Below are positions 12,800 through 25,432 of a stretch of 64,000 nucleotides of DNA, one piece after another (position 1 is the stretch's first letter; every line of letters starts with the position of its first letter). The notes under the pieces are model-generated. The model was not told the DNA's origin. It saw nothing but the letters and a program-made list of their open reading frames with translations, and did no database searches. The stretch is from Ligustrum vulgare (taxonomy: Eukaryota > Streptophyta > Magnoliopsida > Lamiales > Oleaceae): contig OY743174.1 of assembly GCA_963555705.1 (NCBI GenBank), forward strand, positions 57,248,234 through 57,312,233, read 5' to 3'. Made by a program: the position numbers and the translations under genes.

Positions 12800-15534
12800 G
12801 TGAGTTTCTATGCCAAAAGTAATGAAATCAAGAAGGCTTTCGTGGAAAATCGACCAATGGTTCTTTTATTGTACAATGAGTCATTCCTTGCCCTTGAGGA
12901 AACTAACACATCCCTCCCTAGTTTGACTATTTCTCTATTGCAGGAATTTGACGATGTATTTCCGGAGGATATACCTAGTGGGTTGCCACCCATTCGAGGT
13001 ATTGAGCATCAGATTGATTTTGTACCTGGAGCAATCATTCCAAATCGTCCCGCTTATATGAGTAATCCCAAGGAGAGGAAGGAGCTTCAAAGGAAAGTGG
13101 AGGAATTGATGAGCAAGGGGTACATAAGGGAGAGAATGAGTCCATGTGCCGTACCCGTGTTACTTGTACCAAAGAAAGACGGGACTTGGAGAATGTGTGT
13201 TGATTGTAGAGCCATCAACAACATAACGGTAAAGTATCGTCATCCTACTCCTAGGTTAGATGATATGTTGGATGAATTGCATGGCTCTAGCATATTTAGT
13301 AAAATTGATCTTAAGAGTGGTTATCATCAAATTCGAATGAAGGAAGGAGATGAGTGGAAAACTGCTTTTAAAACTAAATATGGCTTGTATGAATGGTTAG
13401 TTATGCCGCTTGGACTTACTAATGCACCTAGCACATTTATGCGTTTAATGAATCATGTTTTACATGCATTTATAAGTAAATTCGTTGTAGTTTACTTCGA
13501 CGATATCTTGATTTATAGTAAAACTTTGAATGAGCATGTGGAGCGTGTTAGGTGTGTGCTTGTGGTTTTGAGGCAAGAACAACTTTTTGCTAATTTTAAA
13601 AAGTGTAGTTTTTGCATGGAAAAAGTTGTGTTTCTTGGCTATGTGGTTAGTGCTAAGGGGATAGAAGTAGATGAAGAGAAAGTCAAAGCTATTAAAGAAT
13701 CGCCAACACCTAAAAGCATAACTGAGGTTAGAAGTTTTCATGGCTTGGCTAGTTTTATAGGCGTTTTGTTAAGGACTTTAGCACAATTGCCGCACCACTC
13801 ACAGAAATTGTCAAAAAAAAATGTAGGGTTTAAATGGGGAGTAGAACAGGAGCATGCATTTGATACTATAAAAAATATGTTGTGTAAAGCACCGGTTTTA
13901 TCACTTCCTAACTTTGACAATGCTTTTGAGATTGAATGTGATGCCTCAGGGCTAGGCATTGGAGCTGTTTTAATGCAGGATCGAAGGCCAGTAGCTTATT
14001 TTAGTGAAAATCTAAAAGGTGCTGCTCTTAATTACCCCACATATGACAAGGAGTTGTACTCACTTGTGCGCGCTTTGGAGACATGGAAACGTTACTTGTG
14101 GCCACGGGAGTTCGTGATACACACTGATCATGAATCCTTGAAGCATTTGAGGGGTCAAGCTAAGCTGAGTAAGAGACATGCAAGGTGGGTAGAGTTCATC
14201 GAAACATTTCCCTATGTCATTCGGTACAAACAAGGTAAGGAAAATGTGGTGGCAGATACATTGTTTCGACGGTATGTCCTTTTAAGTTCTTTGAATGCTA
14301 AATTACTTGGATTTGAATATGTTAAGGACATGTATGCTAATGATCCGGACTTTACTAGTATTCATGATTCATGTGGTAAGGGGGCTGCGGATATATTCTT
14401 TAAACATGATGACTACTTATTTCGGGAAAATAAATTGTGTATCCCTAGGTGTTCAATGAGAGAGTTACTTGTGAGAGAGGCCTATAGTGGAGGTTTAATG
14501 GGTCATTTTGGGGTTAAAAAGACCTGCGAAATCTTAAGTGAACATTTCTATTAGCCTAAGATGAAGATTGATGTGGCTCGGGTTTGTAGCAGATGCATTA
14601 CTTGCAAGAAAACAAAATCTATGATTAAACCCCATGGATTATATATGCCTTTACCCGTCCCTAGTGAGCCTTGGGTCGATATCTCTATGGATTTTGTTTT
14701 GGGATTACCTAGAACTAATAAGGGAAGATATTCGATTTTTGTGGTAGTAGACCGCTTTATTAAAATGGCACATTTCATACCATGCCACAAAACTGATGAA
14801 GCTACCAACATAGCTGATATTTTCTTTAGGGAGGTTGTGCGCCTACATGGGGTTCCTAAGAGTATAGTCTCGGATAGAGATGTTAAGTTCCTTAGTCATT
14901 TTTGGAGAGTCTTGTTAAACAAACTAGGAACAAAACTACTTTTCTCTACAACTTGTCACCCACAGACCAATGGACAAACCGAGGTAGTAAATAGGACCAT
15001 AATTCAATTGTTGCGCGCCATAATCAATAAAAATCTGAAAAATTGGGAAGAGTGTTTACCATTTATTGAATTTGCATATAATAGGGCTATACATTCTACT
15101 ACTTCTTGTTCACCATTTGAAATTGTTTATGGTTTTAATCCGCTAATACCATTGGATTTAATTCCTTTACCTGTGAATGAACGCAGTAGTTTGGATGGAA
15201 AGATAAATGCTGAGATGGTTAAATCACTCCACGACAAGGTGAGGTCGGCAATTGAAAAGAAAAATGAACATTATGCATCGCGGGCTAACAACGGAAGAAA
15301 ATGCGTCATCTTTGAACCCGGTGATTGGGTTTGGGTACATTTAAGGAAGGAGCAGTTTCCGGAACAACGCAAGTCAAAGTTACAACCGCGATGAGATGGT
15401 CCATTCCAAGTGATTGAAAGGATCAACAACAATGCCTATAAACTAGATCTTCCTGGTGAGTATAATGTTTTGACTACGTTTAATGTTTCTGATCTATCTC
15501 CGTTTGATGCAGGTACAGATTCGAGATCGAATCC
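12800..15534 (+). pseudogene. pol: Gypsy pol: RT, RNase H and integrase with lesions
   Basis: Reverse transcriptase covers about 12950-13560 with the catalytic YFDDIL motif near 13495. RNase H follows ([16 protein letters not shown] near 13930, TDHESLKHL near 14125). Integrase has an HHCC zinc finger around 14500-14610 and a DDE core (DFVLGLP near 14690, SDRDVKF near 14870, HPQTNGQTE near 14960). A GPY/F-type segment closes it. Lesions: the junction with the protease near 12790 is out of frame; a 1-bp loss near 13750 is followed by a 1-bp gain near 13820; TAG at 14552-14554 sits in the integrase zinc finger; TGA at 15392-15394 is in the GPY segment. The final frame (15410-15850) continues past 15534 into the 3' LTR. 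Confidence 0.92.
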
Positions 15535-15552
15535 TTTCGAAGAGGGAGAGAA

Positions 15553-16429
15553 TGATGTGATCCAGATCACGAGTACCAGTCCGCGCAAGGATCCGTTGAT
15601 AATCGAAGGAGGACCGATGACTCGATTGCAAACAAAGAGGGCCAAAGAAGCGATGGACAAGCTAGGACAAGAAACGGTGGACAAAACTATGTTCGTGGCT
15701 GCAAAAGAAGCAAGTTCCGTATTGGAGACTGGTCGAGACGACGAGTGGATCAACCTCATTCAAGCCGTCGAAGAAAATTGTGAAGTTTCAAAAATTATGG
15801 CTGTAACCTATAATTCTTACGGCCGTAACGAGTCCACTGCTGAAAACTGAAATTTTGAAAAGTTGGACTTACGGCCGTAACTCACATGTGTCACGACCGT
15901 AATGCAGCCTCGGGTTGAAAACAAGATTTTCAGAAAATAGGACTTACGGCCTTAAATTATGTCTCACTGCCGTAAATGTTAAACAGAAAGCTTCTTACCG
16001 CCGTAAAGAATAAGGTCACGGTCGTGAATGTTAATACGCGTAATTTTTATATTTTTATTTCTTTCCATATTTTTAGCAATTTCATTCCTTGTTTAATTAG
16101 GGCTCTTAAGCCAGATTTTGATCATATTTATAGGGATGTAATTTTCATTATTAGTTAGACAATTATTGATATTATTGTGAGGTAAATTGCTTTCAAACTT
16201 CTATTCTTCATTGAATACAATATGAACTTTCGAGTTATTCTTGTTTGTTCAAATCTCGATAAGAATTAATATTGCTTGTGATCAAGAGGTCAATATATCC
16301 GTGTGATTGTATTGGTTGCTTGGTTCAATTAATTTTAATTGGATCCATAAATCGTGGTTTCTTGGCGTTCTTGGGTCGATTCAATATTTTGTGGGTTGCG
16401 TAGCTACAATTGCTACGTAATTTGCATCA
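15553..16429 (+). repeat. 3' LTR of the Gypsy element
   Basis: 877 bp, same ends as the 5' LTR. Differences from it are concentrated in the palindrome array: about 15 of roughly 37 lie in about 250 bp. The purine-rich tract GAAGAGGGAGAGAA ends directly before it. Confidence 0.95.
15795..16027. promoter_or_regulatory. Palindrome array in 3' LTR
   Basis: Same eight positions as in the 5' LTR, offset by 5958 bp. Several sites differ by one or two bases from their 5' partners, for example TTACCGCCGTAA at 15995 against TTACGGACGTAA at 10037. Confidence 0.6.
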
Positions 16430-16434
16430 AACTA

Positions 16435-18133
16435 TCTAAAAGAAGGCGTTTCAAATGAGTAACATTTGTGAGTACATTAACCACAATCTCGACATTTAAA
16501 AACTGTCTAGAACAACATTTTAAATGTCATTCTCGATATTATAAATGTCGAGAATGACAACACGTAATTTCCTCAACACTTGCACATCTCATCTTCTCCC
16601 ACTACCTTTTTTTAGAAACGTTTCATTTCCACCATTAATGACATATTCAATACACAACAACCTCATTTTACTAACATAAATGATACAAAAAGTGACATGA
16701 TTTAAGAATAACACTACACAATGATCATAATATTGACAACAAGACTTCAATTATCTTAAAAACTAGTTCAACTAATTATTTAGTATCTATCTCCATTTTT
16801 TTAAGATAATGCAAAATAAGTAAATGCAAGTTCTCAAAGGAAAAAAAAATTTGAGAATAATACCTTGTAATGATTTTTCTTGTATGCCAAATGAATCCCA
16901 CAATATGTCAGTAATTTTTTTCTCAAAATTTCTTCAACAATTTCATGCCATGTACCTCTCGAAAATCTTTAAAAAATGGTAATACAAGTTCAAAATATTT
17001 GTCTTAAGTAATTATAGTGGTTATTACCCAAGATTTGAATGAAATTAATGGGTATTAACAAGTACTAGTCAACTCATAGGTCTAATCAAAAGATTACACA
17101 CACACACACACACAATATATATATTAGGTTTATTAAGGGTAAGATGGTCAAATTATACCAAAATTTGGACATTTTTGCAAAAAACTATTGACTTTGGATA
17201 CAACTTTTGTAATTAGCATGGAATTGGACATTTTTGAAATTTTTTCGAAGGAGAATGTCCCTGGAACAGAAGGTGGCCCAATATTACAGGCTCCTCAGTG
17301 TAATCCTAGTAATACTGGCCATGTCCTTCTAGCAGGGTTCAATCAATAATACTCCCAAACATAAACATATCTTCTTAAGTTACTTTTCTGAGGTAGAGAT
17401 TCTAATTTTATAAATGAAATGTTGTTTTTTGAGTAAAATATGTTGTCGAAAAATGTGCGATGTTAGCCTCTATTTGGTCAAATTTGTTTATGAGTAATGC
17501 TATTTATCTCAATGTTGAGATCAATCTCAATTCAATTGGCACACATTCATTGGAGAATTAGGAGGTGCACGTGTGCACATGCACAAGTCACCTCTTCAAT
17601 TTTCAATGGGAGAGTATCAATTTGGTTGAGATACATATCATTGTTATTTGTTTATATGCTACATAAAAACTTTTCATTTTATATAACTATTTTTTGTAAA
17701 AAAAAAAATTAATAGTTTCGGTTGATAAAAAATTTTCGTCCATCATTTTTTGTTTTCGAAAAAATTGATCAACGAAATGTCGTGTCGTAATTTATAAACA
17801 ATATTTAGCTATTGTTTGGTACTCATTATTAAAAATCTTATTTTTTAAAAACTCATTTCAACCAAATATTTTTCCAAAAATAATCTGCATATAAATTCAA
17901 AAAAATTCCACACGTTCTAACCGTATATTCTAAAAACATTTGCTATTATAAATCACATTATTTAAAATAATGGATCTCAATTAGGGACTTGTAAATAACC
18001 ATTTATAAACGATTTACATATAGAGTATAATATAACCCCTGTTTGGTAGAGAAGAAATTTTCCAACTTTTTGTTTAAATTCATTTTCAACCTCATATTTT
18101 AATGAGATCTACTACTTTACATATTTTTAACAA
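16435..18133. other. Intergenic, no gene recognised
   Basis: Right flank of the Gypsy insertion, AT-rich. A short (CA)n tract lies near 17097-17114. A frame at about 17265-17340 reads like exon sequence (ILQAPQCNPSNTGHVLLAGF) but has no supporting splice context and I do not recognise it. Confidence 0.4.
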
Positions 18134-18160
18134 CTAGTAGTAAGTACGTGTGTTGCACGT
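18134..18160 (-). mobile_element. Helitron 3' terminus (minus orientation)
   Basis: Read on the minus strand, a hairpin with stem ACGTG/CACGT is followed about 8 bp later by the terminal CTAG and a host T. This is the usual Helitron 3' end. The body would extend to the right; the 5' TC end was not identified, perhaps because of the (TA)n tracts at 19068-19111 and 19270-19301. Confidence 0.5.
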
Positions 18161-19064
18161 CTTACATATATAATGAATGTGATATATATTGTCTTCGTAA
18201 AAGTAATATCATTTTTTGAAAGTTGTTGAGCTAAAAGATATCAATTTGGGAAGTAATCAGTCAAAAAATGAAAATAAAAAACTATGTAAATTCGAATAAA
18301 GAAATTGTAAATAGTGTGTTCGACAATTAATCGAGAAAAAAATACCGAGAACATGTTGAGGCTTTGTATAGTAATAAATGATGTTATTTCTCTAATGAGT
18401 TTACTAAAGTACATAAGAATTTAGATATTATTGAATATAATAATGGATATTGAATAGTAGAAAGTTATAAAATCATTCAAATTTCAATCATATTTTTCTT
18501 TTTTATTATTTGATTAATAATTGAAAATTTGTAAGGAAAATTCAATATTGCAGATTTTTCAATAAATTTCATAAAATATTATTGAACTTGCTATCAAATT
18601 CCATACTTAGAATTGATAAAAGATAATGCAAGAAAAAAGTTTACCATGACACACATTTTGTACGGTTTGAATGGTCACAAAAATTATGAAAAAACTTCGT
18701 TACCACTCATTTTAGCAATTTTCTCCTTTCAATAACTTCAAGCACCTATCTCCAGACTTTACAAAGAAAATTATTACAGAATATTTAAATGTATTGTAGA
18801 TTAATATTGCTGACTGATAAAAGACAAAATATTTACATAAAATCTAACAAATTTAGAGCGTTATTGACAAAAGTGAATAATGCAATAATTATAAAAAAAT
18901 AAAAATAATCTATAATTTGACTTTTTTATAGATATTTTCTTGGTCACAAATCCATAAATCATTTACTATATGTCACATATAAATTTATTTTGTATTAATA
19001 GAACTCCCCTAATTCAATTATTAAAATAAGTTGATCAAATTCAAAATTTTATGTGTGTGGATCT

Positions 19065-19114
<50 letters not shown>

Positions 19115-19268
19115 GAAAGATTATTTTTTATGAAATCATTGTTTATAATTGAAAATGTTGAATAAATTATTATTAAAGAATGATGTATAAAATTTTAAGA
19201 TAATTTTTCTTACAAATCAAAAATAAGAACTCTAACAACGAATCATTAAAAAATTGAAAAATTGTTGA

Positions 19269-19303
<35 letters not shown>

Positions 19304-19597
19304 GAAAGATTATAATAATAAAATAAAATATTTAATGGTGTGAATAAAAATTAGTAATCAAAAATTTCTTCTAAATCCTCATTTTTTATAAATATTGTAG
19401 AAAATAGAATATAAAGAGTGTAGAAAATGAGTCCCTTCATTTTTTTAACTTAATTAGTTAATTAATGGATAAGTTAGGAGGGTATAATAATAGGTTTAAA
19501 GCAAAAAAATAATGGGGTAAAATCGTGAAATGAAAGATTTTCTCATATCTAGAAGCGTAAATTTTTCAATTGCACATTTTTTCCAATTTCTCCTAAT
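18161..19597. other. AT-rich region, probable Helitron body, no gene
   Basis: No coding frame. Two (TA)n tracts (19068-19111, 19270-19301) are each followed by a copy of AATGAAAGATTA, which suggests an old local duplication. A third TA tract lies at 19598-19620. Confidence 0.4.
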
Positions 19598-19629
19598 AAT
19601 ATATATATATATATATATATGCCTTCAGC

Positions 19630-20171
19630 TCTGTAGGAGTCCCAAGTACCACCGGTTCACCACCGCAACCATACGCCGGCAGTCTCCATCATCGTCTCCA
19701 CTTACAATCGCCACCCACGGACCTCGAAAAACCCCACCAGATTTCCAGCTTACATTCTTCTGTAATTCCGTTCTCCGCGAGTAAGATTATTCTCTTGCTA
19801 CATGATTTTCCTCCCTTTCACTTCTAGCTTCAATAGGTAAATAAAATTTCAAGAATCGAAGGCAAGTGATTTTGTGTGTTACTGGCTGTGTAATTGTATA
19901 AACTAACACCGGTTCGACAATTTGGGGATGGGGGCTTGAGCGCGCGATGGTGTTTTTTCTATTATATTTAATCTTTTGTCACAATTAACGAAAACCTAGT
20001 CTAGGGTCGATGAAATAATGTTTCTATTTTCTTGTGGTAGGATCACTCGGTGTTTAGGATATATTCAGTTGCTGATTGCTGGCAATGGAAACATACTTTA
20101 GTGGGTGAATTTTCTGCATGTGATGCAGGTGGCTTAGATGCCCAATTACGGATTTGGTTAACGAAATCTTT
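19630..20171 (+). other. Probable 5'UTR exons of the RPAP2-like locus
   Basis: A C-rich leader-like segment ends at 19780 before GTAAGATT. A second segment, 20041-20171, lies between TTGTGGTAG and GTGAGT. The ATG exon then begins directly after TTTGCTGCAG at 20507. These splice-like borders are visible, but expression is inferred. The first segment starts just after a (TA)n tract. Confidence 0.4.
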
Positions 20172-23100
20172 GTGAGTATTTTTGGATATTATTTTTTTAT
20201 TTTTCCATCTCAAGGAGTTAATCCTTATCAATCCACGTTTTAATTCTGGCAGCACCTAAATGATCTTAAATGGTTTGTGAAGGTTTTAGAATTTTGTATT
20301 GTTTGGATTAGTGGGGGAGAATCTAATGAGAAGAATGCTTCTCTTTTTTGAAAAAAAATATATATGCAATTGATAAGGCGAGAGATGGAGGAAGTTCGTG
20401 ATCATTGTTAGTTTATCCAAAAATTGTAGATTGAGCATCACTGGAAAGTCTTCCAATGCTCGTTGCTATACAAATTTAGGAGTTCAGAATTCCTATTTTT
20501 GCTGCAGATGGCAATGGATGAAGTATTGATGGTAGAGGATGCAATTCACAAGCTGCAACTTTCTCTTCTTGAAGGCATCAAAGATGAGAATCAACTATTT
20601 GCTGCTGGGTCATTGATGTCTCAGAGTGACTACCAAGTTGTGGTGACAGAGCGCACAATAGCTAACATGTGTGGTTACCCACTTTGTATCAATTCTCTGC
20701 CTTTTGAGCGGCCTCGTAAGGGGCATTACCGAATATCACTCAAGGAGCATAAAGTATATGACCTTCATGAAACGTACATGTATTGCACTTCTAGCTGTTT
20801 GATAAATAGTCGGGCATTTGCTGGGAGTTTGCAAGAAGAGAGATCCTCGACTCTGAACCCGGAAAAACTTAATGAGGTTCTGAATATGTTTGAAGGGTTG
20901 AGTTTGAAATCTAAAGTGAACATGGGAAAGAATGGAGATTTAGGATAGTCCGAGTTGAAGATTCAAGAGAAAACCAATTTGAGAGCTGGGGAAGTTTCTG
21001 TAGAGGAGTGGATTGGTCCATCAAATGCTATTGAAGGCTATGTCCCACATAGAGATCGCCATTTGAAGCCCCAACGAGTGAAGAATCTTAAAAAGGTACT
21101 GGACTAGAACAACTTGGTACATTTAGAATACTGATTTACCAGAGTTAGTGTTAGTTTTTTTCTAGCCAATATTATCGTTGTTGTAATGATTCAGTTTTCC
21201 TAGTTCATCAATCCAGCTGCTGATTCATGTAATCAGTTTATGCATGTTGCAGAATCTAAAACCAAACATGGAGAACCAAATGAAGTAGACATTATATTTA
21301 ATGATATGAACTTCTCAAGTAATATAATTACACAAGATGAGTGTAGCATTTCAAAACTACCTGGTCCAAGAAAAATTGTTGCTCATATGAAGGGTGAAGA
21401 ACCAAAAGGAAAAGTGAGTCGTGAAGTTGCAAGAGATGAGGACATCACTGTGCAAAACCCAGCTGCTCTAGTGGGCAGCATACCAGAAACAAAATCGTAT
21501 AAATCTGGTAAGACCAAGTATGGAGATGACAAGCTTAATGTCTCTGAAGTGTCCCCTGGCACTAGCCAAAATGGTCCTAGCAGAAAGACAATGAAGGAAG
21601 AAACAGACTACAACCATGGGAAGTCATCTACAGCTACTTCCTCTAAGCTCAAATCTTCTTTAAAAACTTCGGATAAAAAAAAAAGCAATCCGCTCTGTTA
21701 CTTGGGCTGATAAGAATGCTCACAGTGAGGGGAAACCTCATGGTGAATTTAGAGAATTAGATGATAAGAAAGAACTTGTGGTGGATTCACACTCCGGAGA
21801 CATGGAAATGGGTGAAGAGTTGCATAGATTTTCATCAGCAAAAGCCTGTGCTAGTGCTCCAAGCCAAGCAGCAGAAGCTGTTGCATCTGGAAAGTTTGAT
21901 GCATCTGATGCGGGTACAAAATATTATTTGCTTTAACATATAATATATCTTTGTTTAAAGATGCCTATTTTACTTGAGTTTCTTGACCCTTATAAGCTTA
22001 TAGTTCTGAATTTCAATTGCATTTTCCATCCAGTGTCTGAAGTGGGTGTTATTACATTACCACCACGTCGTGATGCGGATGAAGCTGAACCTCAAGAGAA
22101 TGGTGATGTTATGGACGCTGATCCATCTGTTTTAAAGTGGCCTTCAAAACCAGGTTTTCCAAATTATGGTCTGTTTGACTCTGAGGATTCTTGGTATGAT
22201 AATCCCCCGGAGGGTTTTAGTTTGACTGTAAGTTGTTCTTTTAACTCTTAAACTACATTTTTCACCTTTCTATATTTTGTGCATAATTTGTTTCAGTTGC
22301 AATTGACATTTGGCCTTTGATTCAGTTATCACCATTTCCAACAATGTTTATGGCTCTCTTTGCCTGGATATCATCATCCTCTGTGGCCTATATATATGGA
22401 CGTGATGAAAGTCATCATGAAGAATATTTATCCATCAACGGGAGGGAGTATCCTCACCAGATTGTAATGGAAGATGGTTGCTCCTCTGAAATCAAGCAAA
22501 CTCTTGCTGCCTGTCTTGCTCGATCCTTGCCAGGACTTGTTGCTGATCTCCGACTGCCAACACCAATATCAACTCTTGAACAAGGAATTGCACGTGCCGA
22601 ACATTTTTAACGATGCAGTTGATTTGTTCTCCTGTATTTTTATGAATAAATATGGAACCAATTGTGTTTCAATTAGCTTAACTCGAAAAATAAGAGGCAA
22701 AAAAGAGAGAAGAAGAAGAAGAAGAAGAAGAGAAATATTGTCAGGTGTGGAGAAAAAGGGGAACGTGAATTGGAAAAAGAGGTAAAAAACAAAGGTCCAT
22801 ATTGCACGCCTACGGTATTTCATTTTCCTGTAAATTTGACATTGTCTAGTGATGAAATATGGATCCATTCTACATTGCTCAAATTTATTGCGGTGTAAAG
22901 GATATATCTGAACTTGTATTTATCAAAGGAGTTCTGCATGAATCAACTAGCATTTTTAATGGAATTTATGTTTCTTGCTCAGTATACTGTGTTTCAGGAG
23001 CCTCTCTCCTGATCTATTTATTTATTTATTTTGCAGGCACGCTTTCTAGATACGATGTCTTTTGTCGATCCACTTCCTTCGTTCAGGATGAAGCAGTGGC

Positions 23101-24055
23101 AAGTAATTGTCCTTTTGTTCCTTGATGCACTTTCTGTCAGCAGGATTCCTGCACTCAAAAAGTATATGATGGGCAGGAGAGTTTTGCTTCCCAAGGTGAG
23201 GCTTTGGAATTTGGGTTAGTGTCTTCTCATGTTTGAATGTATATACTCTCGTATTACTAATGTATGTAAGCTTTGTGATAGTTCAAAGTTGATTGGCTAA
23301 GAATAAGATCCATTGCTGCATAAAGTCAATTTCTTGAATAATTCAGTCTATCCATTTTCTAAACAATTCCGGAAGGGGTTAAAAAGATAAAATAACTACG
23401 TAGGATGTTACTTCTGCTTTCATGCATGAGCTAGTTATGACCCAGTTTCTTTTATTTTTAAATCTGAGATTCAATGATTGTCTTTGAAAATTATGCCTTT
23501 ATTTGGCAAATTTGTTTAAAAACATGTTTTTAAACAATACATTTCTCCAAACCACCACCACCACCGCACACATTTTCTCTGTCCACTTTGCAACAACATA
23601 TTTACCTCGAAAACATAAAAAAACATGTTTTTAAATGCACAACTTTTATCGAGCTTACATATACTTGCTAGCTTCTTGGAATGTAGTTGTGGATTGTGGA
23701 ACTGTAGATATATGATCGTATGGGATGGAAACTACAGATAGTAAGGGCTTAGGATACTGAAGATGTTTTGGGTAAATTTAATTTTGCAAAAGATAATTAT
23801 TATTATTTAAACTGTAATTATTCAATTCTGATGTGTTCTACAACTCAACCTAATAATTGAATCAACCAAAGAAACTACGATGGATAATGCAATTAAGATT
23901 GTTCAATAGTTGGATCATGTCCTTTGAAAATCCACAATCTTCTATGATTTAATTATTGAAGTCTGTAGTATCAAGGTTCCTTTGTAATTTCTTAATGAAC
24001 GACTTCTGGTACCATATTTTGCTGCTCATATGGTAACAAAAAAATAAAAAATTAA

Positions 24056-25214
24056 GGCCCCGTTCTTTTTGCTGTTTTGAGCCCGTTTTGAGTTTTCAAT
24101 TTTTGGAAATATCGAAAACGCGTTCACTTTGCCCATTTTCAGAAACGAGTTTTCCAAAATACCAAAAAAATTACAAAGGAAACTCAAAACGAGTTTATTA
24201 CGTTTTGGATATTTTGTGTTAAAAAATCCAAAACGACCAAAACGATCGTTTTGAATTTATTTTTTTTTTAAATGTGAGACACTTCCTTCACTTGAAGTTC
24301 TTATATTATTTTGCCATTATATATAGATCCATGTTAATATTTTTTTTTTTGTAATTTTTTATTTATTATTATTATTTTAAATGTGAGACACTTCTTTCAC
24401 TTGAAGTTCTTATGTTATTTTGTCATTATATATAGATCCATGTTAAGATTTTTTTTTTTTTTTTTGTAAATTATTATTATTATTATTTTGTAAAAGTGAG
24501 ATACTTCCTTCACTTGAAGTTCTTATGTTATTTTGTCATTATATATAGATCATGTTAAGATTTTTTTTTTTTTTTTTTTAATTGTAAAAATGAGATACTT
24601 CATTCACTTGAAGTTCTTATATTGTTTTGTCATTATATATAGATCCATTTTAAGATTTTTATTTTATTTATTTATTTATTATTTTATTTTATTTGTAAAA
24701 GTGAGACATTTCATTCACCTGAAGTTCTTATTTTATTTTGTCATTTTATAGATCCATGTTAAAAAAAAAAAAAAAAAAAAAAAATCTTTTTTTTTGTAAT
24801 TTATTATTATTATTATTTGTAAATGTGAGACACTTCCTTCACTTGAAGTTCTTATGTTATTTTGTCATTATATATAGATTCATGTTAAGATTTTGTTGGT
24901 GTGGTTAAATTTTTGTTTAGCTAAACAATATTAATGATGAATTTATTGACATAGAGAACTAACTGATTTATTAACATTAAAATTAATGATATTCAACAAA
25001 TCAATCATTTTTTACATATAAAATATTACAAAATAAATATATCAAAAAATTACAAAGTAAACGCATTTTTTAGTTTTCTATTTTTGAAAACAGTTTTCCA
25101 AAATCACAAAGAGAACATGTTTTCAGCAATCCCAAAACAAACAACCAAAATCCAAAATTCAAAACAAAATTCAAAACTCAAAATCCAAAATCGAAACACA
25201 AAGAGAACGGCTCC
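24056..25214 (+). mobile_element. PIF/Harbinger-like element, 1159 bp, TSD TAA
   Basis: The left end GGCCCCGTTCTTTTTG and the right end CAAAGAGAACGGCTCC are inverted repeats. TAA lies on both sides (24053-24055, 25215-25217). It sits in the last intron of the RPAP2-like locus, ending 113 bp before the last exon. There is no transposase. Its interior is a tandem array. An inverted relative lies at 51478-52694. Confidence 0.75.
24270..24895 (+). repeat. Six tandem ~110-bp units inside the Harbinger element
   Basis: The core ACTTGAAGTTC starts at 24290, 24399, 24512, 24606, 24717 (as ACCTGAAGTTC) and 24841. Each unit has a GTGAGACACTTCCTTC core, a TCATTATATATAGATCCATG segment and a variable T or A run. 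Confidence 0.85.
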
Positions 25215-25432
25215 TAAACTAATATTATCATTATCTGCAAAAGATCATCCATTGTATATCGTGATGATGGTATAAATCCTTTTTCCGATCATGCGCTAAC
25301 TTGAAACTTGTTACTGTTGATAAACAAGTTCTTGAAGGTGCTCAGATTAGTGCTGAAGAATATGAGATAATGAAGGATCTGATCATTCCACTTGGCCGAG
25401 TACCTGAATTTTCAACTCAAAGCGGTGGCTAA

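Larger units (their letters stand above)
9595..16429 (+). mobile_element. Full-length Ty3/Gypsy retrotransposon, 6835 bp, TSD AACTA
   Basis: Two 877-bp LTRs (9595-10471, 15553-16429) have TG...CA ends and flank gag and pol in the order gag, protease, RT, RNase H, integrase. AACTA lies on both sides (9590-9594, 16430-16434). A primer-binding site complementary to initiator tRNA-Met starts 2 bp after the 5' LTR, and a purine-rich tract precedes the 3' LTR. I counted about 37 LTR differences by eye (about 4%), so insertion is fairly recent. At least six in-frame stop codons and several indels make this copy defective. The integrase tail with a GPY/F-type segment suggests a chromovirus-related lineage; the clade is not certain. 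Confidence 0.95.
20508..25432 (+). pseudogene. RPAP2/RTR1-like CTD phosphatase (RIMA homologue), disrupted
   Basis: Exons: 20508-21095, 21253-21913, 22034-22227, 22326-22589, 23037-23195, 25328-25432. The first exon has the RTR1 zinc-binding core (CGYPLC, then CTSSC) that defines phosphatases acting on the RNA polymerase II CTD. Later exons hold the plant-type SVTWAD and FALFAWISSSSVAYIYG-like blocks and the C-terminal PLGRVPEFSTQSGG. Lesions: TAG at 20946-20948; phase between exons 1 and 2 wrong by one base, as if an A were lost at 21090-21094; A10 run at 21675-21684 one base too long; exon 4 donor GC instead of GT (22590-22591); acceptor before exon 6 AA instead of AG (25326-25327). Exons 3-6 otherwise keep phase. 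The zinc core looks intact, so a truncated product is possible. The two homopolymer changes could be sequencing errors; the three substitutions are less easily dismissed. Confidence 0.8.

Noticed and set aside
22474..22868. Lys/Arg-rich and Leu-rich frames in the RPAP2-like intron
   Set aside because: They arise from a GAAGAAGAA-type tract after exon 4 and overlap the real exon in another frame.
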